From Paralithodes platypus (taxonomy: Eukaryota > Arthropoda > Malacostraca > Decapoda > Lithodidae), in NCBI GenBank assembly GCA_032716605.1, contig CM064580.1, positions 39,729,518-39,793,517 on the forward strand: 64,000 nt of DNA, read 5' to 3'. The translations under genes were made by a program, and so were the position numbers. The stretch's first letter is position 1; every line of letters starts with the position of its first letter. The notes below the pieces were generated by a model. That model saw only the letters and a list, made by a program, of their open reading frames with translations, had not been told where the DNA came from and ran no database searches. This document shows, piece after piece, positions 43,892-54,593 of this stretch.

Positions 43892-46800
43892 TGTTATGCC
43901 CTGTTTTTCTACAGGTTTAACTTGGGTAATGTGAGTTCTAAATTGACTGGGTATATAAGGCTGCATGCACAATACAAGATATGAGGAATAGAGAACACAA
44001 AGAAACACATGGTAGCAAGTTACATGATCACGTTTATTGATATACCACTGCAGAATACTTGTGTAAGACAATATAATAGAATTGAACAACACTAGCATAA
44101 GTGGATCTGGATGGAGCCTAGTCTCCCACTTCCAACGTTCAGATATTAATCTTCTGATCACTGGCTTTGATTTCACAGGTTTATATACCGAAGACCATCC
44201 ATGTTACTTATAGATTCATATTCACTGTTAGATTTATTACTGGTAGCTCTGGTGCACAAGTAGTAGTTCACAGACTAGATTAGACACGCGTATTTTAGAG
44301 CACGGGAATTCTAGTAACCTCAGGGGGTACTGATCTAAGTTTTATATCCTTGTCTCAGAAATACATAGAACGCAAATCAGTGGGCGAACGTTAGATATCA
44401 CTAGAGTTTTAATATCTGAATAAGGTAATTACGAGAGTCAAGGTCGCCTGTTAATTAAAGAGCACTGATCGCTTAGTACGTCCCAAATGGAATGGTTAAG
44501 TATGAGTTACACTGGGCAAGGTCTTAGCCACTTCGTAGAAATATTAATTAGTGAATCTCTAAACAGCACAGTAATATGTAGTACTGCTAAAGGGAATCTT
44601 GGGTAGTATCTGATGGGTCTGGTCCTGGTTATCTTGCGTCCATGATGTTGGGGGCTAACGACTGGTTCCACGGCCGTCCAGGGGGGCCATATGTGTGAAG
44701 TTCTTCAATACGTGGGCAGGTCCTTCTATCCAAATCTGCCACGGAGTCTGCCGGTTCTGGGATCTCACTCCGGAACAACACAAGGGCAGAGCTAGAAATT
44801 AACTGCAGGGTAGTGACCCCTGGTTGGTGTCTAGCTTTCAACTGATTTGACTGGGGGCGGGAGTTAGATTTATAGGCTCGGTTCTGGACCCTGTAGACAG
44901 TAGGGATCTCGAGTCTTATGGACTTAATTGAGCTCTCAATAGATATGGGGACTAGGTAAGATGGTATTTACTGTTGTGGCACAGGGCGATAGAAAGGCTT
45001 TATATTTTCATATAACTGAGCCTTAGTAAGAGGTACTATTTTGGCTATACTGGACGTATTTAGGGGAGAGAGACTGGATCTACTTTGCGAGGAGGATGGG
45101 GGACAGCTGTGATAGGAGCGTCTCTCTAGATTGTTCAATCTTCATTCTATGGTATAGCTGAGGTGCTAATTTAGTGATCAGAGCATGCAAGAAAGGTAAA
45201 TGGTTTATTGTGAGTTAATAGAGGTTAGTAAAGGTGTTAGTCATTCATGGTTAGTTCATTGATAGGAAGAATTCCTGTGCTACCTGGCAATGACTCGAAA
45301 GTCAAAACAGGGGCCAGGTATACCTCCGCGGGGGTGGGGGTCTCCCTCCTCGGGTGGGCAAAAAGGGGGAGCTGGGCGCCCTCTCTCTGATATAGTCGTC
45401 CGGCGGCTGGCTAGGGGCTTGCCATATCACCAGTGTTTGTAATAACCCTCTGTGTATGAGACAGATGTGAGTGTCTTTAATACCAAAACCGAAGGTGCCT
45501 TAGCTAGCTGGTTTTACTCGGCTGGTTGTTAATTGTAGGGTTTGCTGGATATGGTGGAGACTGGGTTGCTAACTCTGCCACATTTATCTGGAAGTATGGC
45601 AATAGAAGTTAGTTACTGGCGGGGCGGCTAGCCTCGCACCGACGACCATTGGGTGCAGGGTTGTGAATGTGTTGTAAGAGAATAGATGGCATGCAAGGGG
45701 CTAGTAAAGTTCTAATGTTGTTCTGGCCTACTAAGTGAAGGTAGGCTGGATAGGAGTATATATAAAAGGTTGGAGAGCGTTAGTAACGGACAATTCAAGG
45801 ATCTTCAAGAGGTATGAGAGAGAGGCTAGGTCGGACAAGAGTCGAGAAGCGCGGGTGTCTTAATGAGAGGGGGGGGAGAGTTCAAGGGCTACAGGGAAAT
45901 TTTGCCCCTAAGGTCCCTGGGCGTGGGGGTGGCATTAGGCTACAATTGATATGGAAGTTTGAAAAGGCAGTAGAATACGTTAGCCAAATGCTACCGGGGA
46001 ATGCAACTATGGGGTGGTATATGAGTCTGGAAAAGATAGAGTTATGTGATCAGTCAGAGGGTTATGGATACTATTAGTTGGCCCTGGGAACTGCGTTTTC
46101 TATTAAATATAAAATACCAACCACAGCGGCAGTTCGTAGGGGTACTTAGTTATTGTTTCGGGGTACTTATGACAGATACTGGTAACCAGGTTATCTTATA
46201 CAATCTCTGGTTGGGGTAAGAGGTGTAAGACACGAAATAAATTGGCGTAGTGTGGGCTGTGGATACGAAGGAGGCAAGGGGAAGACGTATGACAATTGTG
46301 GAAAGTAAATGGAAAAAGGTGAACACAATGGCGGATAAAAATACTTAACCTAAGGATTGCATACATAGATTTATGGGGCGAGGGTCTTCAGAAGCTTAGT
46401 CTGGCAAGACAAGATGTTAGGGAATGTTAATATTAATACTTAGTTACTAGAGGAGCAATGCAAGGGGCGACTGAGCACGGGTTACATATATCTATACTCG
46501 TCATGGAAAATGATATACGAGGTCTAGGGACAAGCGTGGGTGTTTGAACTTCTAAGATATATAACATCTACTTCTCGGATGTAAGAACATACATAGATAT
46601 ATTTATGGCTGTCTGATGTGTTGGCATTGGCTCAACGTCGGGACAGGGCATGTTTTTAATATGAATGTATATTCCTATTCATCATCTTTGTAGCAAGGAC
46701 AGTGCCGCTATGTCGTATCAATGCTGGTGGCAGTTAATATTATAGACTTAGTTACTAGAGGAACAATGCAAGGGGCGACTGGGCACGGGTTACATATATC

Positions 46801-47236
46801 TATACTCGTCATGGAAAATGATATACGAGGTCTAGGGACAGCGTGGGTGTTTTAACTTCTAAGATATATAACATCTACTTCTCGGATGCAAGAACATACA
46901 TAGATATAATTATGGCTGTCTGATGTGTTGGCATTGGCTCAACGTCGGGACAGGCATGAGTGTTTTTAATATGAATGTATATTCCTGTTCATCATCTTTG
47001 TAGTTAGGAGTGTAGGACACGAGGGGGTTAGTGTACGTGAGGTGTGGAAAATGGTCAGTTTTAGAAAAGGTAAATGGGTGTGTCCTGGAGCTGTTTAGCC
47101 CTGCGGGCTTGGGCCTGTCTGAAATGGCTGGCTCGGTCAGCTGGTCCTTTCGTTCTGTGGACCTTTCCTTTGGTGTTTCTATGTGGTGTTCGTTCATGGC
47201 TTCTGTGGTGGGCTTCTCGTTCTGGGGCATTTTACA
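43892..47236 (-). repeat. 5' LTR
   Basis: About 3345 bp, nearly identical to 37144-40481. Differences include a longer GGTATGAGAGAGAGG segment at 45811-45826 and several single-base changes. The same poly(A) signal (about 44032-44042) and tandem ~265-bp segments are present. Confidence 0.85.
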
Positions 47237-47800
47237 GATAAACAACAACTCTGCCAGCTGATTCCCTATCTGCTGTCAGTCAACAAGCTGCCGACAATCA
47301 CCATCCCTGAGGAGGCTCTCTCCACGACCTCAGCAATCACCAAGAGGTCGTCGACAAGGAAGAAGAAGCCCTCCAAGAGACAACACCGAGCTCCAGAACC
47401 AACACCGCTGGAGGCGAGGAGTGCTCCCAAACAACAGCTGCTTCTGCCAAGACCTCTTAGTCTAAACAGAAGCAAAGTGGAGCACTCCTCTACAACAACA
47501 ACAACAACAACAACAACAGCTACCAAGGAAAAGTCGCCTCCAATAACTCCAGGAACAACATCACCTGGATTCTTTGGGGAACCAACCTACCAACCATCCT
47601 ACATCAACTCTACCAACAAGACACCTAAGAAGAGGAACCCTGCCCCTGCTGAAGATCATCCAACAACTCCAGCAATCTCCCCCGAGCCTTCCTACCAGCC
47701 TTCCTACCACCTCTCCAGTCCTAAGCCGAAAAAGCAGAGAAAACAGCTGAAGAAGACCAAGATGCTCAACGTTTACTCCCAACAACCAAAGAAAAAATAG
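47237..47800 (+). CDS. Unidentified basic, Pro/Thr/Lys-rich ORF, 5'-truncated
   Basis: An open plus-strand frame of about 188 codons ends at TAG 47798-47800. It enters directly from the LTR at 47236, so its natural start is missing. It opens with DKQQLCQLIPYLLSVNKLP. An RKKKPSKRQHR patch, a (ACA)n-encoded Thr run and two similar YQPSY motifs (TYQPSYIN, EPSYQPSYHL) follow; the end is Lys-rich. CATTTTACAG at the LTR edge would work as a splice acceptor. Likely poly(A) signals follow at 47908 (AATAAA). It could be the end of a retroelement ORF (the adjacent 47950-48240 segment resembles 26560-26800) or a host terminal exon. I do not recognise the family. Confidence 0.4.
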   Translation, partial: DKQQLCQLIPYLLSVNKLPTITIPEEALSTTSAITKRSSTRKKKPSKRQHRAPEPTPLEARSAPKQQLLLPRPLSLNRSKVEHSSTTTTTTTTTATKEKSPPITPGTTSPGFFGEPTYQPSYINSTNKTPKKRNPAPAEDHPTTPAISPEPSYQPSYHLSSPKPKKQRKQLKKTKMLNVYSQQPKKK

Positions 47801-47949
47801 CAAGGTGGTCCAGCCCACCATCTTTCATCTCTACAACTCTTCCTACTCACCACTTTACCTTGCACTTCAACCTCTTCTTTCATCACTAGTGAGACCCTCT
47901 ATCTCACAATAAACTAAAACTAAAACTAAACTTTATATCATTCTATCCT

Positions 47950-48240
47950 TACTTGATAATGCTGGTTGTCCAGTGAAACGCGTCGTATATCCTGTATCAT
48001 CATGTACATTAATGTAACCCTGTACCACCATGAATTTTGCTCATCTCCTTCATCTACTTCCTGCCACCCAGCGAAAACTCATCAGAGACCTGGAAACTTT
48101 GAATAATAAAATTTCCAATGCAGAAATTGCTATTTCTTTCAACCTCGTATGTATTAAAGAAAATGTATTACCTGGCTTTACTAACATATATATATACTGT
48201 ATATATATATAATTATACCAATAAATTTACCTTTCCCCCT
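47950..48240 (+). mobile_element. Retroelement 5'-like segment, copy 2 (possibly Penelope-like)
   Basis: TTGATAATGCTGGTTGTCCA then GTGAAACGCGTCG, then ATG 48030 opening MNFAHLLHLLPATQRKLIRD, and a frame through AEIAISFNLVCIKEN and LPGFTN. It runs into a (TA)n tract. The helical L-x-x-x-I-x-x-AE...F pattern resembles N-terminal parts of Penelope-like ORFs. No RT follows. Confidence 0.4.
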
Positions 48241-48304
48241 TAACATGTTTCTGTTAACGGAAATAACTTATCATTAGAATAATGGTAATGATAACGGTAA
48301 AGAC

Positions 48305-48850
48305 TATCTTGGCGGGTGCCCAACCCCGAATGAGGTTGAAATAGGGGAGCTATCCCCCCGCCAAAGGCGGCTTTCTAGGGCCTTTCCTAGCTGATGCTGA
48401 GAGGAATGGGTTCTAGTCATGTGGTGATGGGCTGGTCTACCAGAGTGAGAACTGAGCGATCTCTGCCATACCCATAGCTTACTCTGACTGTTCCTTTTAC
48501 TTGTATATTTTCTAGATCTCGAGTGACGGCGTCTCTTCCGTGGATTGACCTCCCGATCTGCCAACCTAGAAGTTGGCAGATTGGAAGCCAAAGCGTCACA
48601 TTTTTCCTTTGCCCCTCAACTTTCTCTTCATAATTGCTGAGGGGCACATGGCCCTGGGTGGGGCTTTGGTTTCCCGGGCGTTTCCGCGCCCTCCTCAGCT
48701 TCCCGACATGGAGTGGCTTAGGTCACCCAGGATTTTATTGTGGTAGGCAGGGAGGGTTGTGTGGGGGCGCTCGGTTGTGGCCTTGGCCTTGCTCGGGGCC
48801 TTGGGGCGTTCGGCCAGGCATCCTGGGGAACAGGAACAACAACAACAACC
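48305..48850 (+). mobile_element. Retroposon with (AAC)n tail, copy 2 (longest)
   Basis: Starts near TGGCGGGTGCCCAACCCC, contains TGCTGAGGGGCACATGGCCC and ends AACAGGAACAACAACAACAA (48830-48849). It is inserted into one arm of a TTAA MITE, whose other part (CCCTCTGACTTCCATATACC...GAAAGGGTTAA) follows to 48942. Confidence 0.6.
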
Positions 48851-48943
48851 CTCTGACTTCCATATACCCTTCCTAATCTGAAGAAAATCGTCTAATAATA
48901 GCCAGAAAACAGAAAGGCGTAATCGGATCTTGAAAGGGTTAAC
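48851..48943. mobile_element. Half of a TTAA MITE
   Basis: GAAAATCGTCTAATAATAGC then CGGATCTTGAAAGGGTTAA, the right arm of the 5069-5284 family; the left arm is missing or displaced by the (AAC)n retroposon. Confidence 0.55.
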
Positions 48944-49069
48944 TACTGCAAAAGAACCTATCACCTATTATCCAGTCATACCAATTATCCTTCCATACAT
49001 AATATCACGGACGTATGCAAATTTATGTGACCAGCTGTACCATGGCTGATAGATAAGGCCCATAAGGGT

Positions 49070-49610
49070 TTTATTTATTTGTTTACCCTATTCTCCCTCA
49101 TGTATAGCTCCATTAATCTGTTGTAAGACCTTTCGCCCTATTTCTTTCTCATTTTGAAGACCTTTCGTGCCATTTAGGTGTCAATTTTTTCCTTGTGAGT
49201 GACAACGAGCCAATTTAGGAGGAACCGGCCTTCGAAGAGGAGTCTTGGGATTATTTGTTTTAAAGGGAGACAGACCGTTTTTCTGGACCCCTTTCTCCCT
49301 AATGTTTAGCCCCACTAGTTTTGAGATTTTAAGACGTTGGTTCCATTAATTTGGTGATTTTCATACCTTTAGCCCCAATTCTTTCCCAGTATTAGGACCC
49401 TTCGTGCCATTTAGGTGTTGATTTTTTTTTTTAAAGGCAAGCGATAACTTCGGCCTTTGGCCGGGACATTTTTCTACCGAAAAATTTACAAAACTATCTT
49501 TAACTAGGGTGGTTTTTGTCTAAGCTTGATGGCGGTCTAGGGAGGAAACTAAAAAAATAAATTAATAAATTAATTAATAGACCAAACAAACAGCCACTGT
49601 CCCCCTTAAG
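49070..49610 (+). repeat. R1-family repeat, two joined copies
   Basis: Blocks CCTTTCGTGCCATTTAGGTG (twice), CGGCCTTTGGCCGGGACATT, TTTCTACCGAAAAATTTACA, then TTAATTAATAGACCAAA. Confidence 0.5.
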
Positions 49611-49619
49611 CATGATGGA

Positions 49620-49960
49620 GGTCTGGTAAGAAAATTAATATATTTACTAAATGAAAAGAATTATCCCCTTGAATCTGGAAACTTGTTCACAGGCATGTGA
49701 GGAGTTGCTGGAACTCCTGTTTAATTTGTCTGGCTTTCCTCACTGTTTATTTTTGTGCCTCACATACACAGACACATACACATAAAAATAATGTAAGATC
49801 TGATCAAGCAAATTTTCTTATGAGGTTATAATATTCTTTAGGGCAGTATAGTATGTTAACAGTATTTGAACCGAGGCAAGTCTTTATGGACCTTCCCTGA
49901 TCCGCTCCATTAGTTTGGAGTGATTAAAGGACTGCATTTTCTTCATGATTCTATAAAACA
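49620..49960. other. Non-coding stretch
   Basis: No recognised element besides a short R1-like tail near 49620-49650. Confidence 0.35.
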
Positions 49961-49963
49961 ATC

Positions 49964-50175
49964 CAGTGTCACACGAGCGCTTTTCCCGGCAATATTAGAA
50001 GAACGGTTTTTTTTTTCTCGTAATACTTTGAGGCTTTTTCGCAATGGAATCGGAAACTAGACTGAAGGTAGATTATGCTAGGACGTGGCTGAAGTCTGAT
50101 ATAACTGAGTTTTTTAAGCTGTCAGACTACAATTGGTCTTAAAAATTGACGGAAAATTCGCTCGTGTGACACCCC
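49964..50175. mobile_element. MITE with GTGTCACACGAGCG ends
   Basis: Left end GTGTCACACGAGCGCTTTTC (49966) and right end ...GAAAATTCGCTCGTGTGACAC (to about 50172) are inverted; CGGCAAT / ATTGACGG also pair. About 210 bp, no ORF, no clear target duplication. Confidence 0.6.
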
Positions 50176-50209
50176 CTTTAACGCATTGTAAGACCCACGT
50201 AACTGAGCC

Positions 50210-50540
50210 GTGAATTAAGGGGGGATGGGCTGGTTTTTGTGGCCCCTTCTCCCTCGTGTTTAGCTCCAATTTAAGACGTTCGGCCCATTAGTTTGGCGAT
50301 TTTACGACTTTACGCCCCATATTTGTGTCAATATTAAGACCTTTCGTGCCATTTACTTGTCGATTTTTTCCTGGCGAGCAATAGCGAGCCTGTAATAATA
50401 AGAGTAATCGGCCTTCGGCCGGGACATTTTTCTACCGAAAAATTTACAAACTTATCTTGAAGGGGGATCTAGGGTTTTCTTTGTAGGCTACAGCTTGATG
50501 GAGGTCTAGCGAGGAAACTAACAAATAACAAAAAGATATA
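50210..50540 (+). repeat. R1-family repeat copy
   Basis: Begins at TTAAGGGGGGATGGGC and runs through TTTAGCTCC, TTTTTCCTGGCGAGCAATAG, TTTTTCTACCGAAAAATTTA and GATGGAGGTCTAGCGAGG. Confidence 0.55.
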
Positions 50541-50589
50541 ACAATAAGCACATGTATGCGCCCCTCCCCCCTTAAACCTACAAAGTTTA

Positions 50590-50822
50590 GTAGTAGCCTA
50601 CTGTATAATCTATTCATTATAACTTGGCCAAAACTCTTGACCGCTAACCTCAATAGCTTAAAAACGACTAGAGTATTCGAGTTAATATTTCTACCATTTG
50701 TGAAGAGTCAGCCAGAGAATAGGTGTGGAAATGTATAGCCCATTTGCTCTAGCCCTATTTCAGTTACAGAGGTTAGGGGTTACAATGTTTGCCCTACCTA
50801 TACTGAATGGACTATAGTTAGC
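50590..50822 (+). repeat. Interspersed repeat, second copy of 1300-1545
   Basis: Shares GACTAGAGTA, GAAGAGTCAGCCAGAGAATA and TTTGCTCTAGCCCTATTTCA-type blocks with 1300-1545. Confidence 0.6.
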
Positions 50823-50829
50823 CCCCAAT

Positions 50830-51343
50830 CAGGGCTGGGGTCAATTATGAATTGAATTGGAATTGATTAAAAAATTCTGTGAATTGGAATTGAATTGAAT
50901 TGAGAAAAATATAAGCACAAAATTAATTTAATTTAATTGGGATTGATATCAATGAATTGATATGAATTGATGAAATACTATTTTATACTGTAATATGCGA
51001 ATTAATTATTGTACAATAATTAAGTTACAGTATTTTCAAATAATCAATAAAATATAGTGATTTTCGGCATGTATTTACTATCTATAGGCCGTCTAGCGAC
51101 TTTTGAGAACGAATCTAGCGGTATTTTGAGTCATCATTTGGTAACCCTGCCTGCCCTGTTGGTGTGCGATTGACAATAATGAATTTAATTTAATTGGAAT
51201 TGAAAGCTTGTGAATTGAATTGAATTGGAATTGAAGATTCATTTTTTACGAATGAATTGAATTGCATTGGAATTGATTGATTCAATTTTTATTCTGAATT
51301 AGAAGTGAATTGAATTGACAAAAATTAATTGACCCCAGCCCTG
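50830..51343. mobile_element. hAT MITE with GAATTG simple-repeat interior
   Basis: Ends CAGGGCTGGGGTCAATT and AATTGACCCCAGCCCTG are perfect inverted repeats. They are flanked by CCCCCAAT at 50822-50829 and 51344-51351, an 8-bp target duplication typical of hAT. Inside both ends lie long GAATTGAATTGGAATTGA-type tracts; the middle (50960-51180) is unrelated AT-rich DNA. 514 bp, no transposase. Confidence 0.85.
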
Positions 51344-51351
51344 CCCCCAAT

Positions 51352-52110
51352 GACCACCCATATACAGTATGTTTAGAATGTTGTACAATTTATGTATTAA
51401 TAATTAGTGTATGTATTAACAACTATAAAACATAGTGCCTGAGTATATACAAACAATACACATTTAGAGAAGCATGGAGTCTTTGCCGCCGATTTGAATT
51501 TGTTGCTATGTATGTATGTATTTACGTACTGTATATACACAGGCACATACCCCATAGCTGGGGGTAGCCGACTCGAGACAGAGCCCGAACATGGACAGCA
51601 CAACATACACACACAAACATAAAAAACACAAACATCTAGGTCATGCTTTTGACAAATCTAAGTTGAAACCCCAAATGGTTAAATATGCATAAAATTTTCT
51701 CTGTTGCGATTTTTATAATTTCATTACTGCGTATTTAATTAATACAGATCAATAGATTATAAGCTTATCATGCAACTTGAAGTATATATTTTTATATTGT
51801 ATTTATGTGCTACAGCCCTATATTTGTTCAACAATGGTTTTAATAAATAATATTTTCGTTTAGTGTTCAGGTTTTTCAAGTAATCAAAACTCAAAGCCAG
51901 CATAAATTCATCGTGTAGCTGATAAACTTAGCTATATTTTGAGTGGTTTTAAATTTCTATATGTTCTTTGATTTAGCCACCACGACCAGCTAAACAAAGT
52001 AAGCTCGTTCTTAATTTGAGGGTGGCTTGGGCCATGTGCAATTTTGACAAAACCACGATTTGCGAGATAATTGCCAGAATCCAAATTGTCCATCCTCGCT
52101 ATTATTATAC
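51352..52110. other. Mostly unique AT-rich DNA with one LINE tail
   Basis: 51540-51645 is a LINE tail of the RTE-like type (AGGCACATACCCCATAGCTG, then GTAGCCGACTCGAGACAGAG). Nothing else recognised. Confidence 0.45.
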
Positions 52111-52111
52111 C

Positions 52112-52463
52112 TTAATGAGGGTGACCTGCTTTGTTTTTTATATCTGGGTTGTATCCATTCGGCCCCATTCAGCCTACCGTTTTAAGACGTTTATCCCTAT
52201 ACAGGTGTTGATTTATACCTGGCGCACGATAGCGAGCCACTATATTTTGGATAATGAGTTAGACAGCTGGATATTTTTTGTAAATTTTTCGATAGAAAAA
52301 TGTCTACGGGGAAGCCGGATTTCTCCATAAAATGCTGGCTCGCTAGCACTCGCCAGGAAAAAAAATAAACACCTGGATGGGGCTAACTATCTTAAAACAG
52401 TAGGCTGACGTGGCCGAATGGATACAACCAAGAAAGTGAAAACAAGCAGGTCACCCCCCGTAA
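52112..52463. mobile_element. Foldback TTAA MITE, second palindromic copy
   Basis: TTAA at 52112; GTAA at 52460-52463 (one change). Ends GGGTGACCTGCTT / AAGCAGGTCACCCC. Arms include ATTCGGCCCCATTCAGCCTA and its inverse. Same element as 6613-6993. Confidence 0.65.
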
Positions 52464-52469
52464 GTGATC

Positions 52470-52975
52470 CCGTATCAATAACAGGTGGGTGATCTCGGTG
52501 CCCTGCCATGCATGCAAACATCCCTTTGCTTCTGTAGACTGCTATTGAATTTGGCTCTAGCATCTATCCCTCTTTCAACTTTGTATTGATTTATTTATAA
52601 TAGGCCACTCCAATAGAGACCGCGGTCAACTTTCACCATATTGGTACCACGAATGTCATTAGTTTTTCAATCTTCACATACATACACTTCCATACCCATA
52701 CTAAACATTTGAAAATGATGGTATAGGGCTACAGAATATAGCCTACTGTATATATAGGCTATCTTTAAAAAAAAAAAAAAAGGAAAGTGAAGATTGGGCC
52801 TGAGTATGTAGAATAGAATAGAATATATTTGGAGGATCTAAATTCTACGTGATTAAACATTTCATATCACACCGTCGTTTGACAATTACATCATCAAAAT
52901 CGCGTCCAAACAAAAAGATGACCTCTCTCTCTCTCTCTCTGCTAGTGGACCTGTGTAATGTTTTATTGGGTGTAT
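52470..52975. other. Non-coding stretch with a minimal LINE tail
   Basis: 52782-52828 is the terminal 3' part of an RTE-like LINE in plus orientation (GATTGGGCCTGAGTATGTAG, then (AATAG)n). (CT)n at 52922-52941. Confidence 0.4.
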
Positions 52976-52981
52976 GATAAA

Positions 52982-53167
52982 CAGTGGCGGATCCAAGGGG
53001 GGGGTGGGGGGGGGGGGGCCCTTAGTGACCAAAATTGCGCCCTTACATCTGATATATACTGCATTTTATATGAAATACAATACATATAAAGTTATGGCGC
53101 CCCTCATGTATATACAGTATATCAGCCTCCCCCCCCCCCCTTTAAGCCTGAGCTGGATCCGCTCCTG
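52982..53167. mobile_element. hAT MITE, 186 bp
   Basis: Ends CAGTGGCGGATCCAAGGGGG and ...AGCTGGATCCGCTCCTG are inverted (with mismatches). ATGATAAA flanks it at 52974-52981 and 53168-53175, an 8-bp target duplication. The interior is short, with poly-G and poly-C next to the ends. Confidence 0.8.
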
Positions 53168-53175
53168 ATGATAAA

Positions 53176-53441
53176 CATATCAAATCAAATGATAAACAAT
53201 GATTTATCTATTTGTGTGTGTGTGGATGTGGTAGAGATCCTGTTGTAAGAGAAGGTGGCCATCTTTTTCGTTGAACGCCATTTTGGTGCCTCAATTATTG
53301 AAGAACGAGGTTTTGTTTTATCCCTCATCGTGTACGATGCATATCCAAAGACCTAACTATATAATATATTGTACCAGTATTCTCACATGAGTATGAAGAT
53401 ATTTGAGTGCAAAGAAAGGAAAAATCATTAGTGGCACCAAG
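53176..53441 (+). promoter_or_regulatory. Presumed TPC1 upstream region
   Basis: No TATA-containing promoter is obvious. CATTTTGGTGCCTCAATTAT (53280-53300) also occurs, diverged, at 11783-11800, so part of it is repeat. The transcription start cannot be placed. Confidence 0.25.
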
Positions 53442-53462
53442 ATGGCGGAATTTGGCCGATCA
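53442..53462 (+). CDS. TPCN1: Two-pore channel 1, putative exon 1 (start codon)
   Basis: ATGGCGGAATTTGGCCGATC A gives MAEFGRS, followed at once by a perfect donor GTGAGT (53463-53468). The phase is 0, and the next exon (53903-54023) is open in that phase all the way from its acceptor, with no stop before the internal ATG at 53945. The ATG context (ACCAAGATGG) is good. If this exon is not used, translation would begin at 53945 (MEEED). Evidence is splice consensus plus frame only. Confidence 0.45.
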
Positions 53463-53902
53463 GTGAGTTACATAATCAAACTGTTATCATTACGTTTTCC
53501 TTCGGACAAACTAATGACATCATATATGAACAGCTTATCTTAACTTTGGGTACACTAGTTTGAGGAGATCCTGTTCGTCGCTGAAAAAAACAAGTCTTAT
53601 ACAGGTTTAACATTATTGCATGTTAATATATTCTTAAAGATACAAAAACAAACAATACCACATACGTATAAGAATATTGGTATTTTCCAAATTTGAGACG
53701 ACTTTTCAAAAGGATTTGTTTACATGCACATACTTTCTACTTTGTATGTTCCTATTATTTCGCCATTGATGCTTACTACTTAAATGAAATAGACTATAAC
53801 CCAAGAAATGATTATTATTTAACCCTTTGTGATATCACTTAGCAGAACATGACTATATGCACTTTATCCTAAACTTGTCAGGAGAAATATTGTGTTTTGT
53901 AG

Positions 53903-54023
53903 ATTTCGGAAGCGAACCGAACTGTCAAAGTTGCGTTGACAAATATGGAGGAGGAGGATAGAAGGCGATCTGAAAGTTTTGCAAGTCTATTTTTATCCAC
54001 GGACGACACTCAGTCAAGTCATG
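53903..54023 (+). CDS. TPCN1: Two-pore channel 1, exon 2 (cytosolic N-terminus)
   Basis: The acceptor is TGTGTTTTGTAG|ATTTC and the donor TCATG|GTATAT. It reads ISEANRTVKVALTN, then MEEEDRRRSESFASLF, then STDDTQSSH, and ends in phase 1, which the next exon (57352) needs. RRRSES is a possible phosphorylation and sorting-rich acidic/basic segment. The TPC N-terminus is cytosolic and poorly conserved, so family membership rests on linkage and phase. The following intron (54024-57351) is filled by tandem copies, hAT MITEs and a LINE. Confidence 0.6.
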
Positions 54024-54145
54024 GTATATATTATATCGTTGTTATTATGCTGAAGGGTGTTGGGTCTACATTTTTTTTTTTTTTTTTGGCTAGGCTAGGC
54101 CTATAGCCTAGGCCTAGGCGGGGCAGTCTAGTCTAGGCTAGAATT

Positions 54146-54464
54146 TTGGGTTTAATTCTAGTTTCGCTTTCACAGCATAGGCCTACTCATAAATTTCTAT
54201 GGCTACTTTAGAGTAGTCATATACCATACTTAATTCCTATATATGTCCAAAGCGGCGGAAATGCATTATAAGGAATTATACCTAGGCCTACTGTAAAAAA
54301 AAATAGGTTTAATTCTAGTTTCGCTTTCACAGCATAGGCCTACTCATAAATTTCTATGGCTACTTTAGAGTTGTCATATACCATACTTAATTCCTATATA
54401 TGTCCAAAGCGGCGGAAATGCATTAGGCCTATAAGGAATTATACCTAGGCTACTGTAAAAACAA
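54146..54464 (+). repeat. ~157-bp tandem duplication in TPC1 intron 2
   Basis: 54146-54302 and 54303-54464 are nearly identical (TTTAATTCTAGTTTCGCTTT, then CACAGCATAGGCCTACTC, then GTCCAAAGCGGCGGAAATGC). A third, diverged copy in the same orientation lies at about 56265-56400, beyond the inserted MITE pair. Confidence 0.75.
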
Positions 54465-54593
54465 AATATATTTTCTCCCCATATGCGGCACCATAGCGAT
54501 TACATAATACTAGGTTAGGTTAGGTAAGGTTGTTAGGTTAGGCTAATGTCGTTAATGTAGTTTATTATCATTATATTACGTCTTTTACCCAGC

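Larger units (their letters stand above)
37144..47236 (-). mobile_element. Non-autonomous LTR retrotransposon with giant LTRs (LARD-like)
   Basis: Two direct repeats of about 3.34 kb (37144-40481 and 43892-47236) enclose about 3.4 kb. Read on the minus strand the LTRs are TGTAAAATGCCC...GGGCATAACA. A primer-binding-like site abuts the right LTR and a polypurine tract abuts the left one, so the 5' LTR is at 43892-47236. The only protein-like region is a gag-like ORF. I see no protease, RT, RNase H, integrase or envelope motif. The LTRs differ at roughly two dozen positions by eye, so insertion is fairly recent. Only GAT is shared by the two flanks, so no convincing target duplication. Confidence 0.85.

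Noticed and set aside
37144..47236. Endogenous retrovirus
   Set aside because: No pol or envelope motif is visible; LTR, PBS, PPT and a gag-like ORF only support a non-autonomous LTR retrotransposon.
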